Below, in pieces: positions 7,818-17,302 of a stretch of 64,000 nt of DNA (position 1 is the stretch's first letter; each line of letters starts with the position of its first letter). The notes under the pieces are model-generated. The model searched no databases and was not told where the DNA came from. It saw only the letters and a program-made list of their open reading frames with translations. This DNA comes from an uncultured Eubacteriales bacterium. Lineage in GTDB: Bacteria > Bacillota > Clostridia > Christensenellales > Borkfalkiaceae. The translations under genes were made by a program, and so were the position numbers. The stretch covers positions 62,001 through 126,000 of the forward strand of contig UQHL01000006.1 in NCBI GenBank assembly GCA_900540805.1, given 5' to 3'.

Positions 7818-10800
7818 TTGGACTTAAAAGAAATACAACTTGTCGGATTCAAATCGTTTGCCGAAAAAACTACGATCCGCTTCGACGAGGGCGTGACCTG
7901 CATCGTAGGCCCCAACGGCTGCGGCAAAAGCAACGTGGCCGACGCCGTGCGCTGGGTGCTGGGCGAGCAGTCGGCTAAGTCGCTGCGCGGCACCAATATG
8001 CAGGATGTCATTTTCGGCGGCACGCTGGAGAGAAAACCGCTGTCCTTTTGCGAGGTGACGCTGGTTTTCGACAATACCAATCACATTTTCGAGCTGGATA
8101 CGACGGACGTCGCAATGACCCGCCGTCTCTACCGCAACGGCGACAGCAAATACCTCATCAACGGCCAGCCCAGCCGTCTGAAGGATATCGTCGCGCTGTT
8201 CCACGGGATCGGCCTCGGCAAGGAGGGATATTCGATCATCGGTCAGGGCAAGGTAGAGCAGATCATGAACGCCAGGCCCGAGGACAGGCGGCTGATCTTT
8301 GAAGAAGCCACGGGGCTGATGGTGTATAAGTCGCGCAAGCAGGAAATCGAGCGCAAGCTGGAGGACTCCAACTCCAACCTCTTTATTTACCGCCAGCGTA
8401 TCGACGAGGCGGAGCGCCGTCTCGGGCCGTTGAGCAAGCAGGCGGAAGCCGCGCGCGAATTTAACGAATATTCCGAATCTCTTAAATTCAACGAGGTAAA
8501 CACCTACATATACCGCTGCGACAACGCGGAGGCGGAAAAGGACAAGTTCAAGCGGGATATTGCGGGCATTTCCGACGAGATTATTTCCTTCAACGTACAG
8601 GTGGAGCGGGTCAACCGACTCTCCGAGGAAAACCGCAGGAAGATCGCGGAGGCGGACGAACGCCTGAGCGAGCTGAACGACCGCCGCGTGGAGCTGTCCG
8701 TCGGCAACGAGCGCAAGGACGGCGAGCTGAGGCTGGCGCGGGAGCGCATGAGCACCTACCGCTCGCAGATTTCTGCGGCGGAGGACGTTTTGGCGGAGAG
8801 CAAGACGCGGATCGGGGAAATCGACGACGAAGCGGCGCTGAATACGCAGAAGCGGAAAAAGGACGCCGCCCGCATTTCCGTCATCGAAAACGAGACGGAC
8901 GTACTGCGTTCGGCCGTTTCCGCGCTCGAAAGCAAGATCGAGGTGTTCGAGCGGCTGTCCGACGAAAAACGGCTGAGTCAGCTCTCCTCCGCGGAAAATC
9001 TTTCCGAAATCAAAAAGAACATAGGTACCCTGTCCGCGCGCAAGGAAGCCGCGCAGGAAAGGATTAAGGAAATTTCCTCCGCGCTAGAAAAGAGCGGCCA
9101 GCGCAAGGAACGTCTGTCGGACGAGCTTTCCGCCGTCCGCGCCGACCTTAAGCGCGTGAAGGAATTCACCTCCGTCGGCACGCAGGCGCTCGAGGAAAAG
9201 ACGGAAGAGATGCGGGATATGCAGCTCACCGTCAATAATTTCAATCAGGAGCTGTTTAACGCCAACGGTCAGCTTGCGTCCCTGCGCGACAGTCTTGAAT
9301 TGTACATCAGCTTAAAAAATCGCTTCGAGGGATACAAGGATTCGGTGCGGCGTCTCCTTTCCGTGGCCAAAACCAATCCCGACGTGGGCAACCGCGTCAA
9401 AGGCGCCTTGGCGGACATCGTGCGCACCGAACAGAAGTACGAGACGGCCGTGGAGACGGCGTTCGGCGGCGCCATGCAGAACGTCGTGACGGCGTCCTCG
9501 GACGACGCGCGCTGGCTGATCGAGTACCTCAAGCGCACCAACGGCGGCATCGTCACTTTCCTGCCCGTCACCAGCATGCGCGCGCGGCCCGATACGCGCG
9601 AAATTCAGCGCGCGCTCAACGAAAAGGGCGCCTTGGGGCTCGCCACCGAATTGGTGCAGTACGACGATTATTACTATAACGTCATCAGCAACCTTTTGGG
9701 CAACACGCTCATCTGCGACAATATCTTCAACGCCAACGCGATTGCGAAAAAGTACGGCAATTCCTTTAAGATCGTGACGCTCGACGGCGATACCGTCATG
9801 ACCAGCGGCGCGATGACGGGCGGCAGCCGCCGTAAGGACGCGGGCTCGCTGCTCTCCAACGAACGCAAAATTCAGGAATGCCGCGAAAATATCGCCCGCA
9901 AGCAGAAATATATCGAGAAGCTCAAAAGCGCCATCGCAGAGAGTGAAGCGGCCAGGAAAGAGGCCGAGGAGGAGGTGGAGGCGCTCCGCGCCAAATATCA
10001 GTCCGCGGGCACCGAGCAGGCCGCCCTCGAACAGCGCGAACAGGCGCTTCTCCAGCAAATCGCGGAGGCGGACGGGGATATCGCCGTCTATGGCGACGCG
10101 CTGAAGGAGCTGGAAGAGAAGCTCCGCGCGCTCGAAAACGAGGAGGCAAATTCCTCTCAAAGCGAGGAGGCGCTCAATTCCATACGCGCCAGCGCGGAGG
10201 AGGAGCTCGCCAGCCAGCGCAGCCAATGCGATTCCTTTAAGGCCGAACGCGACGAAAAGAGCAAAAAGCTGCACGAGCTGGAAATGGAATACGCCGCCCT
10301 TTGTTCCGCCGTGGAGAAGGAAGCGGAAAACGTGAAGCGGCTTTCGGCGGAGAAGGAAGAACTCGTCCGCCGCGTCCTCGAAACCGAAACCGCCAAAAAG
10401 GACCTCGAGGGCAGGCTTCATGCACTGGAAGAGGAAGCGCAGGCAAAGGAGCTTACCGAAGAGGAGAAAAAGGCGGTGCAGGAGATCGTGGATAAGATCG
10501 CCGCGCTCTCCAGAGAAAAAGAGGAGATCAACGCCCGCCAGGCAGAGCTGGAGGAGCAGAAAACTTCCCTTCAGGAGAAGATTTCCAAGCAGTCGGACAA
10601 GCGGTATAAATGCGAAATCGAGATCAGTAAGATCGACACCAATCTCGAAAATATGCGCCTGAGGATCGACGAGGCCTATCAGATGGACTACGAGGCCTGC
10701 CAGTCGCTGAAGGCGGAGACCTTCAACGTGGAAGAGGCCGCCTCTCTCATCTCCGTATTAAAGCGCAAAATTACCATGCTCGGCGCGGTTAATCCCAACG

Positions 10801-11414
10801 CCGTCGAGGAATACGACGACGAAAAGTCGCACTACGACGAGATGATTACCCAGCGGGACGACCTTCAGAAGGCGATAGACGACCTGACCACCGCGCTCAA
10901 CGAAATCCGCGAAGAAATGCTTCGGCAGTTTAACGAGGGCTTCGAGGAAATCAACGAAAATTTCAAGATTACCTTCAAGGAGCTGTTCGGCGGCGGAAAG
11001 GCGGAGCTGGAGCTCGATTACGTGGAAGGGGAGGACCCCCTCAACGCGGGCGTAGAGATCGTCGCGTGCCCGCCCGGCAAAAAGTTGACGAAAATTTCCC
11101 TGCTTTCGGGCGGGGAGCGCGCGCTGACGGCAATCGCCATTTTGTTTGCGATCTTAAAGGCGCGGCCGATGCCCTTCTGTATTCTCGACGAAATCGAAGC
11201 GGCGCTCGACGACGCCAACGTGGATCGGTTTGCGTCCTATCTCAAGCGTTTTGCAGAGGATACGCAGTTTATCGTCATCACTCACCGCAAGCCGACCATG
11301 AACCAGGCCGACTCCCTGTTCGGCGTCACCATGCAGGAAAAGGGCGTCTCCAAAATCGTCTCCGTCAAGCTGGCGGAAGTGGAGCAGAAGCTCGGCGCGG
11401 GGACCGTGGAATGA
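7818..11414 (+). CDS. smc: Chromosome partition protein SMC
   Basis: Condenses and segregates chromosomes with ScpA/ScpB. The 1198-residue product has an N-terminal ATPase head (Walker A VGPNGCGKSN at about 30-39, Q-loop region), a long coiled coil (about 170-500), a hinge (about 505-670, GYKDSVRRLL ... DGDTVMTSGAMTGGSRR), a second coiled coil (about 680-1010), and the C-terminal head with LSGGERALTAIA and Walker B FCILDEIEAALDDAN. It starts at TTG 7818 behind AAGGAG. ftsY is 54 bp downstream. Confidence 0.97.
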   Translation: MDLKEIQLVGFKSFAEKTTIRFDEGVTCIVGPNGCGKSNVADAVRWVLGEQSAKSLRGTNMQDVIFGGTLERKPLSFCEVTLVFDNTNHIFELDTTDVAMTRRLYRNGDSKYLINGQPSRLKDIVALFHGIGLGKEGYSIIGQGKVEQIMNARPEDRRLIFEEATGLMVYKSRKQEIERKLEDSNSNLFIYRQRIDEAERRLGPLSKQAEAAREFNEYSESLKFNEVNTYIYRCDNAEAEKDKFKRDIAGISDEIISFNVQVERVNRLSEENRRKIAEADERLSELNDRRVELSVGNERKDGELRLARERMSTYRSQISAAEDVLAESKTRIGEIDDEAALNTQKRKKDAARISVIENETDVLRSAVSALESKIEVFERLSDEKRLSQLSSAENLSEIKKNIGTLSARKEAAQERIKEISSALEKSGQRKERLSDELSAVRADLKRVKEFTSVGTQALEEKTEEMRDMQLTVNNFNQELFNANGQLASLRDSLELYISLKNRFEGYKDSVRRLLSVAKTNPDVGNRVKGALADIVRTEQKYETAVETAFGGAMQNVVTASSDDARWLIEYLKRTNGGIVTFLPVTSMRARPDTREIQRALNEKGALGLATELVQYDDYYYNVISNLLGNTLICDNIFNANAIAKKYGNSFKIVTLDGDTVMTSGAMTGGSRRKDAGSLLSNERKIQECRENIARKQKYIEKLKSAIAESEAARKEAEEEVEALRAKYQSAGTEQAALEQREQALLQQIAEADGDIAVYGDALKELEEKLRALENEEANSSQSEEALNSIRASAEEELASQRSQCDSFKAERDEKSKKLHELEMEYAALCSAVEKEAENVKRLSAEKEELVRRVLETETAKKDLEGRLHALEEEAQAKELTEEEKKAVQEIVDKIAALSREKEEINARQAELEEQKTSLQEKISKQSDKRYKCEIEISKIDTNLENMRLRIDEAYQMDYEACQSLKAETFNVEEAASLISVLKRKITMLGAVNPNAVEEYDDEKSHYDEMITQRDDLQKAIDDLTTALNEIREEMLRQFNEGFEEINENFKITFKELFGGGKAELELDYVEGEDPLNAGVEIVACPPGKKLTKISLLSGGERALTAIAILFAILKARPMPFCILDEIEAALDDANVDRFASYLKRFAEDTQFIVITHRKPTMNQADSLFGVTMQEKGVSKIVSVKLAEVEQKLGAGTVE

Positions 11415-11468
11415 GCCGCGGCGAAAAGTAATGGCGAAAAGTAATAAAGAAAAGAAGCAGGAGTTTTT

Positions 11469-12365
11469 ATGGGAATATTCGGCAAGCTGTTTGGCGCGCT
11501 CAAAAAGACGAAGGACAACCTCTCGGGCAAGCTGAGGGTACTCTTTTCGAAAAATAAGCTGGGCGACGAATTTTACGAGGAACTTGAGGAGATACTCATT
11601 TCTTCGGACGTATCAGTCGCCACTGCGGAAGAAGTGGTCGAACGGGTAAAGGAAAAGGCGATCGAGGGGAAACTGAAGGACGAGGCGTACGTTACCGATC
11701 TTCTGCGCGGAATTCTCACGGAGATCCTCGAGGAAGCGGAGGTGCCCGACCTTTCCTATCCCTGCGTCATCATGCTGGTGGGCGTCAACGGCGTCGGCAA
11801 GACGACGACGATTGGAAAATTAGCCCATTATTTTCTGGAAAAGGGAAAGAGCGTAACCGTGGCGGCGGCGGATACTTTCCGGGCGGCGGCCAGCGAACAG
11901 CTTGCCGTCTGGGCGGAGCGGGCGAAGGTCCGCATCGTCAAGCACGAGGAGGGAAGCGACCCCGCGGCGGTCATTTTCGACGCGGTATCCTCGGCAAAGG
12001 CGAAGGGTACGGACGTGGTCATTGTGGATACGGCGGGCCGCCTGCACGTCAAAGACAATCTCATGAAGGAGCTTCAGAAGATGGATCGCGTCGTCACGCG
12101 GGAATATCCGGAGGCGGATTTCCTCAAGCTTCTGGTGCTCGACGCCACGACGGGACAAAATGCCGTTTCGCAGGCGCGCACCTTCGACGAGGCGGTGGAG
12201 CTGGACGGGCTGGTGCTCACCAAGCTGGACGGCACCGCGAAGGGAGGTTTCGTGTTTTCTCTCGCGGCCGAATTGGCACTGCCCGTCATCTTTGCGGGCG
12301 TGGGGGAAAAAATGGAGGATCTCGAACGCTTCGACGCAAAGAGTTTTGTGGAAGCAATTTTATAA
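11469..12365 (+). CDS. ftsY: Signal recognition particle receptor FtsY
   Basis: SRP receptor GTPase that delivers ribosome-nascent chain complexes to SecYEG. 298 residues: a short N domain (helical, about 1-85) and the G domain with GVNGVGKTTTIGKLA (G1), AADTFRAAASEQL, VDTAGRLHVKDNLM (G3), TKLDGTAKGG (G4) and GVGEKMEDLERF. The acidic A domain of enterobacterial FtsY is absent, as in many Gram-positive bacteria. Ribosome binding site AGCAGGAG precedes ATG 11469. ffh, rpsP and rimM, often nearby, are not in this cluster. Confidence 0.96.
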   Translation: MGIFGKLFGALKKTKDNLSGKLRVLFSKNKLGDEFYEELEEILISSDVSVATAEEVVERVKEKAIEGKLKDEAYVTDLLRGILTEILEEAEVPDLSYPCVIMLVGVNGVGKTTTIGKLAHYFLEKGKSVTVAAADTFRAAASEQLAVWAERAKVRIVKHEEGSDPAAVIFDAVSSAKAKGTDVVIVDTAGRLHVKDNLMKELQKMDRVVTREYPEADFLKLLVLDATTGQNAVSQARTFDEAVELDGLVLTKLDGTAKGGFVFSLAAELALPVIFAGVGEKMEDLERFDAKSFVEAIL

Positions 12366-12444
12366 AAACAAAAGCGGCCCGAAGGCTGCAAAGGCGAAAC
12401 GCATAGGGGCAGGGCTTTGATGAACGCAAATTATATAAGCGTTC

Positions 12445-12529
12445 GGACGTTTATAAAAGGCACTACAGCAAAGCGGGCGGGACGTTTACAAAAGAAAATA
12501 CAGTAAAACGGGCAGGACGTGTACGACAA
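12445..12529 (+). repeat. 35-bp tandem repeat, about 2.4 copies
   Basis: GGACGT recurs at 12445, 12480 and 12515, exactly 35 bp apart. The first two units match imperfectly along their length (GGACGTTTAYAAAAG start, ACGGGC or GCGGGC end). It lies in the 305-bp ftsY to ABC transporter gap, upstream of the ABC promoter. I see no coding sequence in it. Confidence 0.75.
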
Positions 12530-12599
12530 AAAAAGAATCCGTACATGGCATGTCCGTTTCTTTTTGATTGGCAGACGACGGCGGGCGCTTTTTCAGACC

Positions 12600-12628
12600 T
12601 TGACTTTTTTTGGAAAATATGCTACAAT
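12600..12628 (+). promoter_or_regulatory. Sigma-A type promoter for the ABC exporter pair
   Basis: TTGACT (12600-12605), 17 bp, TACAAT (12623-12628), 43 bp ahead of ATG 12671. Confidence 0.8.
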
Positions 12629-12670
12629 AAAATCAATCGTGTGCGCCCGCGGACGGGCGAAAGGAGTACT

Positions 12671-13372
12671 ATGGAAAACATTTTGGAATGTATGGGGCTC
12701 ACAAAGGATTACAAAGGAATCCGTGCGCTCGACAATCTGACTTTTTCCGTGCCCGACAGGGGCTGTATCGTGGGTCTTTTAGGGCCGAACGGCAGCGGCA
12801 AGACGACGTTTATCAAATTGTTGACGGGGCTTTTAACCCCGACCTCGGGACAGATCAGGATTGCGGGGCTCCCCGTCGGGACGGAGACAAAGTCGGTTGT
12901 GGCGTACCTGCCCGACAGCAATTTTTTGAGCGACGGCTTCACCGTACAGGAGGAAATACAGTATTATAAAGATTTTTTCGAGGACTTTGACGAGGAAAAA
13001 GCAAAGACGATGATCGCCGAACTCGGCGTCAATCCGACGCAGAAGGTGCGCTCTCTCTCCAAGGGGACAAAAGAGAAGCTGGGATTGCTTCTCACGCTGG
13101 CGAGAAACGCGAAGCTGTTTATTCTCGACGAGCCGATCGCAGGCGTAGATCCCGCGGCGCGCGACTATATCCTCAAAACGATCGTGTCGCACAAAAACGC
13201 CGACGCGACGATGATCATTTGTACTCACCTCATCGGCGATATCGAGCCCCTGCTCGATTATGTCCTGTTTCTTCAAAACGGCAAGGTCGTCCTCCAGGGC
13301 GGCGCCAACGAAATCCGCAAGGGCGAGGGCAAAACGATCGACCAGCTTTTCAGGGAGGTGTTCAGATGGTAA
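12671..13372 (+). CDS. ABC transporter ATP-binding protein
   Basis: 233 residues from ATG 12671, chosen because AAAGGAG lies just upstream; the open frame extends back over the promoter and is not used. Walker A LLGPNGSGKTT (about 35-45), a Q-loop at PDSNFLSDGFTVQEE, signature SLSKGTKEKLGLLL and Walker B LFILDEPIAGVDPAA. The Q-loop and signature resemble single-domain export ATPases of the BcrA/YtrB (GntR-type) kind. The stop overlaps the start of the permease gene. Substrate unknown. Confidence 0.88.
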   Translation: MENILECMGLTKDYKGIRALDNLTFSVPDRGCIVGLLGPNGSGKTTFIKLLTGLLTPTSGQIRIAGLPVGTETKSVVAYLPDSNFLSDGFTVQEEIQYYKDFFEDFDEEKAKTMIAELGVNPTQKVRSLSKGTKEKLGLLLTLARNAKLFILDEPIAGVDPAARDYILKTIVSHKNADATMIICTHLIGDIEPLLDYVLFLQNGKVVLQGGANEIRKGEGKTIDQLFREVFRW

Positions 13373-14460
13373 ACGGCGACAACAAATATTGGTTTGAAAA
13401 CGAAGATAAGGAAAAATCGGAAATGCCCGCCGCAGAAGTAAAGGGGGAGGACCTGTTCGGGTTCGGAGAAGCGCCCAAAACGCAGGAAAGCGCGGCTTAC
13501 TCCGCCGGCTCAGTACCTTCCGCTCCTGAGGAGCCCGCTCCCTACGATCCCCACGAAAGACATTATCAATCCGAGTTTTCGAGGCGCGGCACGGTTCCCC
13601 CTGCCGATCTCAACGGGGAAGGGAAAATCAAAGCCGTGCGCGGCCGCATGCTGAACAAACTGCTTAAGTACGATTTCCGCGCGCTGTTCAAATTTTTGAT
13701 CCCGTGTTATATCGTTTTGGTTGCGCTGGCGGTGCTTTGCGCGATTTGTCTGCCGATCGCGGAACATGTTTCCGATTCCCAGTCAAATAATCTCGGCGCC
13801 ACCGCGTTTTTTACGGCCTTATCCTCCATCGTGTTCTTTTATGCGCTGGGCGTACTGTGCTGCTCCACGGTTTGTATTTTCAATATTGCCCTGCGTTTTC
13901 AGAAAAATTTGTTTTCGGGCGAGGGATATCTGACGTTGAGTATTCCCGCAACGCCCGAGGAACATATTCTCTCCAAAAGCATCAGCGGATTTGTCGCAAT
14001 CGTTTTGACGGTGCTGGTGGCCGTCGGCTCGCTTCTGATCGTCGCTGTGCCCTACGGGTCGCAGATTTTTCCCAAAATCGGGGAGCTGTTGGGCAATCTG
14101 GGCATACTTTACCGCGACTATACCGTGGACGCCGTATTTCTGACGATAGAACTCGTGCTGTTTCTTCTCTTTTACGTGATCTTCAATATTCAGGTGATTT
14201 ACAGCTGTATGTGCGTCGGACATCTCTGCGTCAATAAGAGCCGCGGGGGTGCGGCTGCGGTCGCTTTCGTCATCTATATCGCGGTCAGTCAGACGATCTC
14301 CGTTTTTTTTACCGCTACGGGGGCCCTCGGTTCCTTTTTCAACTCGCAAATCGGCGCGCACTTGTTCTTCTGGATACTCATTCTCCTGCAGGGCGGCGGC
14401 GCGGTAGGGCTGTTTTTCTTTCAGAGGCACGTCCTTAAACAGAAAGTCAATCTCGGATAA
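13366..14460 (+). CDS. ABC transporter permease-like membrane protein
   Basis: 364 residues. ATG 13366 overlaps the ATPase stop. The first about 100 residues are acidic, proline-rich and hydrophilic (MVNGDNKYWFENEDKEKSE start), then comes MLNKLLKYDFRALFKF, a common entry to ABC-2 type permeases, followed by about six hydrophobic segments (around residues 110-130, 150-175, 205-230, 260-285, 300-325, 335-355). The long hydrophilic N-terminal tail is an unusual addition. It forms an operon with the ATPase; the exported substrate is unknown. Confidence 0.75.
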   Translation: MVNGDNKYWFENEDKEKSEMPAAEVKGEDLFGFGEAPKTQESAAYSAGSVPSAPEEPAPYDPHERHYQSEFSRRGTVPPADLNGEGKIKAVRGRMLNKLLKYDFRALFKFLIPCYIVLVALAVLCAICLPIAEHVSDSQSNNLGATAFFTALSSIVFFYALGVLCCSTVCIFNIALRFQKNLFSGEGYLTLSIPATPEEHILSKSISGFVAIVLTVLVAVGSLLIVAVPYGSQIFPKIGELLGNLGILYRDYTVDAVFLTIELVLFLLFYVIFNIQVIYSCMCVGHLCVNKSRGGAAAVAFVIYIAVSQTISVFFTATGALGSFFNSQIGAHLFFWILILLQGGGAVGLFFFQRHVLKQKVNLG

Positions 14461-14466
14461 TTTTGT

Positions 14467-15135
14467 ATGAAAATAGATATTTTAACCCTTTTTCCCGAAA
14501 TGTTTTCCGCGCTGGAGGAGAGTATTCTCGGCAGGGCGCGGAAGGCGGGAAAAATAGAAATAAACGTCGTCAATCTCCGCGACTATACGGAAGATAAACA
14601 CCTCAAGTGCGACGATTATCCCTTCGGCGGGGGCGCGGGCATGGTGATGATGCCCCAGCCGATCGGCAGCGCCATCGACGCCTTGGACGCGGAGCATAAG
14701 GCGCACCGTATCTACCTGTCTCCCAAGGGCGAAACGCTCCGCCAGGAAAAGGTGTTTTCTCTGCTTTCTCACGAGCATCTCATTCTGCTTTGCGGACATT
14801 ACGAGGGCGTGGATCAGCGGGCGATCGATTTGTTTATCGACGAGGAGATTTCCATCGGCGACTACGTTCTCACGGGCGGCGAGCTGCCTGCCATGGTGCT
14901 GGCGGACTGCATTTCGAGATATGTCGAAGGAGTGATCAGCACATCTTCGCTGGTGGACGAGAGTTTTTCGGAAAACCTTTTGGAATATCCGCAATATACC
15001 CGTCCGCAGGAATATCGCGGGCTGGCCGTACCCGAAGTGCTTAGGAGCGGCGACCACGCGAAAGTGGATCAATGGCGCAGGGAGCAGGCGCTTGCGCTGA
15101 CGAAAAAGCTGCGCCCCGATCTGTTGAAAAAGTGA
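14467..15135 (+). CDS. trmD: tRNA (guanine-N1-)-methyltransferase TrmD
   Basis: Methylates G37 of tRNAs reading CNN codons and prevents +1 frameshifting. The 222-residue product has the SPOUT knot motifs: CDDYPFGGGAGMVMMPQP (about 54-71), YLSPKGETL, LLCGHYEGVDQRAID and SIGDYVLTGGELPAMVLAD, and the C-terminal HAKVDQWRREQALALT. Length is normal. It starts 7 bp after the permease stop with no clear Shine-Dalgarno, so translation may be coupled. rimM and rplS, usual neighbours, are absent. Confidence 0.96.
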   Translation: MKIDILTLFPEMFSALEESILGRARKAGKIEINVVNLRDYTEDKHLKCDDYPFGGGAGMVMMPQPIGSAIDALDAEHKAHRIYLSPKGETLRQEKVFSLLSHEHLILLCGHYEGVDQRAIDLFIDEEISIGDYVLTGGELPAMVLADCISRYVEGVISTSSLVDESFSENLLEYPQYTRPQEYRGLAVPEVLRSGDHAKVDQWRREQALALTKKLRPDLLKK

Positions 15136-15152
15136 CGAGGTGACGATAGGAG

Positions 15153-16013
15153 ATGGCAAAAACGATACAGTGGTTTCCGGGACATATGACGAAGGCCATG
15201 CGGGACATGGAGGAAAAGCGGGAACTTTGCGACGGCGTAATCTGCGTGCTGGACGCGCGCGCGCCCGCCGCGACGCTGAATAAAAATCTCAAAAAAGTTT
15301 TCGGCGAAAAGCCGATTTTATATCTTTTGAATAAGGCCGATCTCGCCGATTCGGGCGCAGACGGCTTTTTGAAGCTGATCGAGGAAAAGGGGCGCGCCTG
15401 CGTCAAATGTAACGCTTCCGACGTCTCTTCCAAACGGACGCTGGTGCAAAAGCTTTCCGCGATGACGGAAGAAAAGCGCGCGCGCGCGGAGGCCAAGGGG
15501 CTCAACCGTACCTTCCGCTTTATGGTGGCGGGGATTCCCAATACGGGCAAGAGCACGGTCGTCAATCTTTTAAGCGGACAAAAACGCGCCAAAACGGGTG
15601 ATAAGGCGGGGGTTACGCGGGACGTGCGCTGGCTGCGCTGCGGAACGTTTGATCTTCTGGACACGCCGGGAACCATGCCGCCCTCTTTCGACAACCAGAC
15701 GCTGGCGCGGCATCTCGCCTATATCGGCAGCATCAACGACGATATTCTCGACATGGACGACATCGCGCTGGAGCTGCTGGGGGAATTGGCGGAAAAGTAT
15801 CCCCAATATCTCACGCAGCGTTACGGCATCACCGATTTTACGGAAAAGCTCGGTATGTACGAAGCACTCTGCCGCCGCCGCGGTTTTGTCTTAAAGGGCG
15901 GGGAATTCGATTATGAGCGGGGAGCAAAAGCGCTGATCGACGATTTCCGCAAAGGCAGGGTCGGAAAGGTCTGTCTGGAAAGGGCGGACGAATATCGGAA
16001 TCTGACTTTTTAA
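15153..16013 (+). CDS. rbgA: Ribosome biogenesis GTPase YlqF/RbgA
   Basis: Circularly permuted GTPase needed for late 50S subunit assembly. In the 286-residue product the G4 motif NKADLAD (about 60-66) precedes G1 GIPNTGKSTVVN (about 127-138) and G3 DTPGTMPP (about 170-177), the diagnostic order. The N-terminus IQWFPGHMTKAMRDME is typical of the family. It sits between trmD and rnhB, as in Bacillus. Ribosome binding site GATAGGAG is very close to ATG 15153. Confidence 0.95.
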   Translation: MAKTIQWFPGHMTKAMRDMEEKRELCDGVICVLDARAPAATLNKNLKKVFGEKPILYLLNKADLADSGADGFLKLIEEKGRACVKCNASDVSSKRTLVQKLSAMTEEKRARAEAKGLNRTFRFMVAGIPNTGKSTVVNLLSGQKRAKTGDKAGVTRDVRWLRCGTFDLLDTPGTMPPSFDNQTLARHLAYIGSINDDILDMDDIALELLGELAEKYPQYLTQRYGITDFTEKLGMYEALCRRRGFVLKGGEFDYERGAKALIDDFRKGRVGKVCLERADEYRNLTF

Positions 16014-16024
16014 GGATTTTTGCA

Positions 16025-16579
16025 ATGGTGTATTTTTCTTTTTTCGACTTGCGGGAATCCCTTTTAAGTCTGAAAGAAGTTTTAAATTTTTACGACGCGC
16101 AGGGGCGGTTCCGATTTCAGGCAAAAAACCAAAGTTACGGTTATGCGCACTATTCCCTGCGTAACGCAGCGGGGGAAGAAGCGGGCGTGATTAAACGCAA
16201 TCCTCGCGGAGGTGTGATATATCAATGGGACAACGGAGTGTCTGTCGGCCCCGCGATCGTAACGAAATTGGGGCGAGATTTCTACGATATTTATCGAAAC
16301 GGAAAACTTTTCACTTCGATTTGTCTGAACCCGGATATGAAATCTTTCGTAAAATCTCCTTTTTTGCTGGAAAGAATCGATTGGAAGATACGACGGGACT
16401 GGTTATTGAGAACTCACGAAATCATCAACGGCCGCGGCGAATGTATCGCCCGCACGAGTCGGAGCATTTCGGATTATGTCGGAGGAGAAAAAATCGAGAT
16501 AGCCGATTATGCCGATCCTGTGATAGTGTTGAGCCTGCTGATTGCGGCAGAGAGTCTTTTTATTTATGGTTGCAGGTAA
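16025..16579 (+). CDS. LURP-one-related (YxjI-like) family protein, putative
   Basis: 184 residues, starting 12 bp after rbgA. The pattern LNFYDAQGRFRFQAKNQS near the start, a middle with strands such as FYDIYRNGKLFTSI, and a C-terminal hydrophobic stretch DPVIVLSLLIAAESLFI resemble the LURP-one/YxjI beta-barrel fold that is related to phospholipid scramblases. That is a fold-level impression and no catalytic residues can be named. Its place inside a ribosome and tRNA maturation operon gives no clear functional hint. Confidence 0.5.
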   Translation: MVYFSFFDLRESLLSLKEVLNFYDAQGRFRFQAKNQSYGYAHYSLRNAAGEEAGVIKRNPRGGVIYQWDNGVSVGPAIVTKLGRDFYDIYRNGKLFTSICLNPDMKSFVKSPFLLERIDWKIRRDWLLRTHEIINGRGECIARTSRSISDYVGGEKIEIADYADPVIVLSLLIAAESLFIYGCR

Positions 16580-16648
16580 ATAAAAAGGAGTTTTCAAGGG
16601 TAACGGATTTGTGCAAAACGGCATAAAATATAACGACGCGGGTATAAG

Positions 16649-17302
16649 ATGAAAACTTGGAACGCCGAAGATAAACTGAGCATAGAAAAGGAACTCCTTG
16701 CGCGGGGCTGCGCATATATCGCGGGCGTGGACGAAGTGGGCAGGGGGCCGTTGGCCGGCCCCGTGGTATGCGCGGCGGTGATTATGCCGCTGGACGAAGG
16801 GGCTTTGATCGAGGGCGTGGACGACAGCAAAAAATTGTCCGCAAAAAGGCGCGAAACGCTTGCGGCGCTTATCAAAGAACGAGCGTTTGCCTATACCGTG
16901 TACGAGCTGAACGAAAAAACGATCGACGAAATCAATATTTTACAGGCGACCCGTCTGGGCATGAAAAACGCGCTCTTAAGCTTGCCGATTCGTCCCGACG
17001 CAGTCATCACGGACGGAAATATGACGCTCGACATTCCTTTCCCGCAGCGAAGCATTGTTCGCGGGGACGCGCTCTCCTATTCGATCGGGGCGGCGAGTAT
17101 CGTCGCCAAGGTATATCGGGACGCTCTTATGGAGAAATATGCGGAGGCGTATCCCGCCTACGGCTTCGAGCGGAATAAAGGATATGGCACGGCGGAACAC
17201 ATCAAGGCGATAAAGGAGCAGGGATTATGTCCGATTCACCGCAGGACGTTCACAAAAAAGCTCTTGGCAGGCGGGGGGAAAAGCTTGCCGAAGAATATTT
17301 GA
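16649..17302 (+). CDS. rnhB: Ribonuclease HII
   Basis: Removes ribonucleotides from DNA and degrades RNA-DNA hybrids. The 217-residue product shows YIAGVDEVGRGPLAGPVV (DE of the active site, about 23-40), DDSKKLSAKRRE (about 59-70), ITDGNMTLDIPF (third Asp) and the C-terminal motif GYGTAEHIKAIKEQGLCPIH in two parts. The ATG at 16649 follows only a weak ribosome binding site. The 3' end overlaps yraN by 76 bp. Confidence 0.95.
   Translation: MKTWNAEDKLSIEKELLARGCAYIAGVDEVGRGPLAGPVVCAAVIMPLDEGALIEGVDDSKKLSAKRRETLAALIKERAFAYTVYELNEKTIDEINILQATRLGMKNALLSLPIRPDAVITDGNMTLDIPFPQRSIVRGDALSYSIGAASIVAKVYRDALMEKYAEAYPAYGFERNKGYGTAEHIKAIKEQGLCPIHRRTFTKKLLAGGGKSLPKNI

Noticed and set aside
9312..10421. 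369-codon open frame on the minus strand
   Set aside because: Antisense to the smc hinge and coiled coil; no domain seen.
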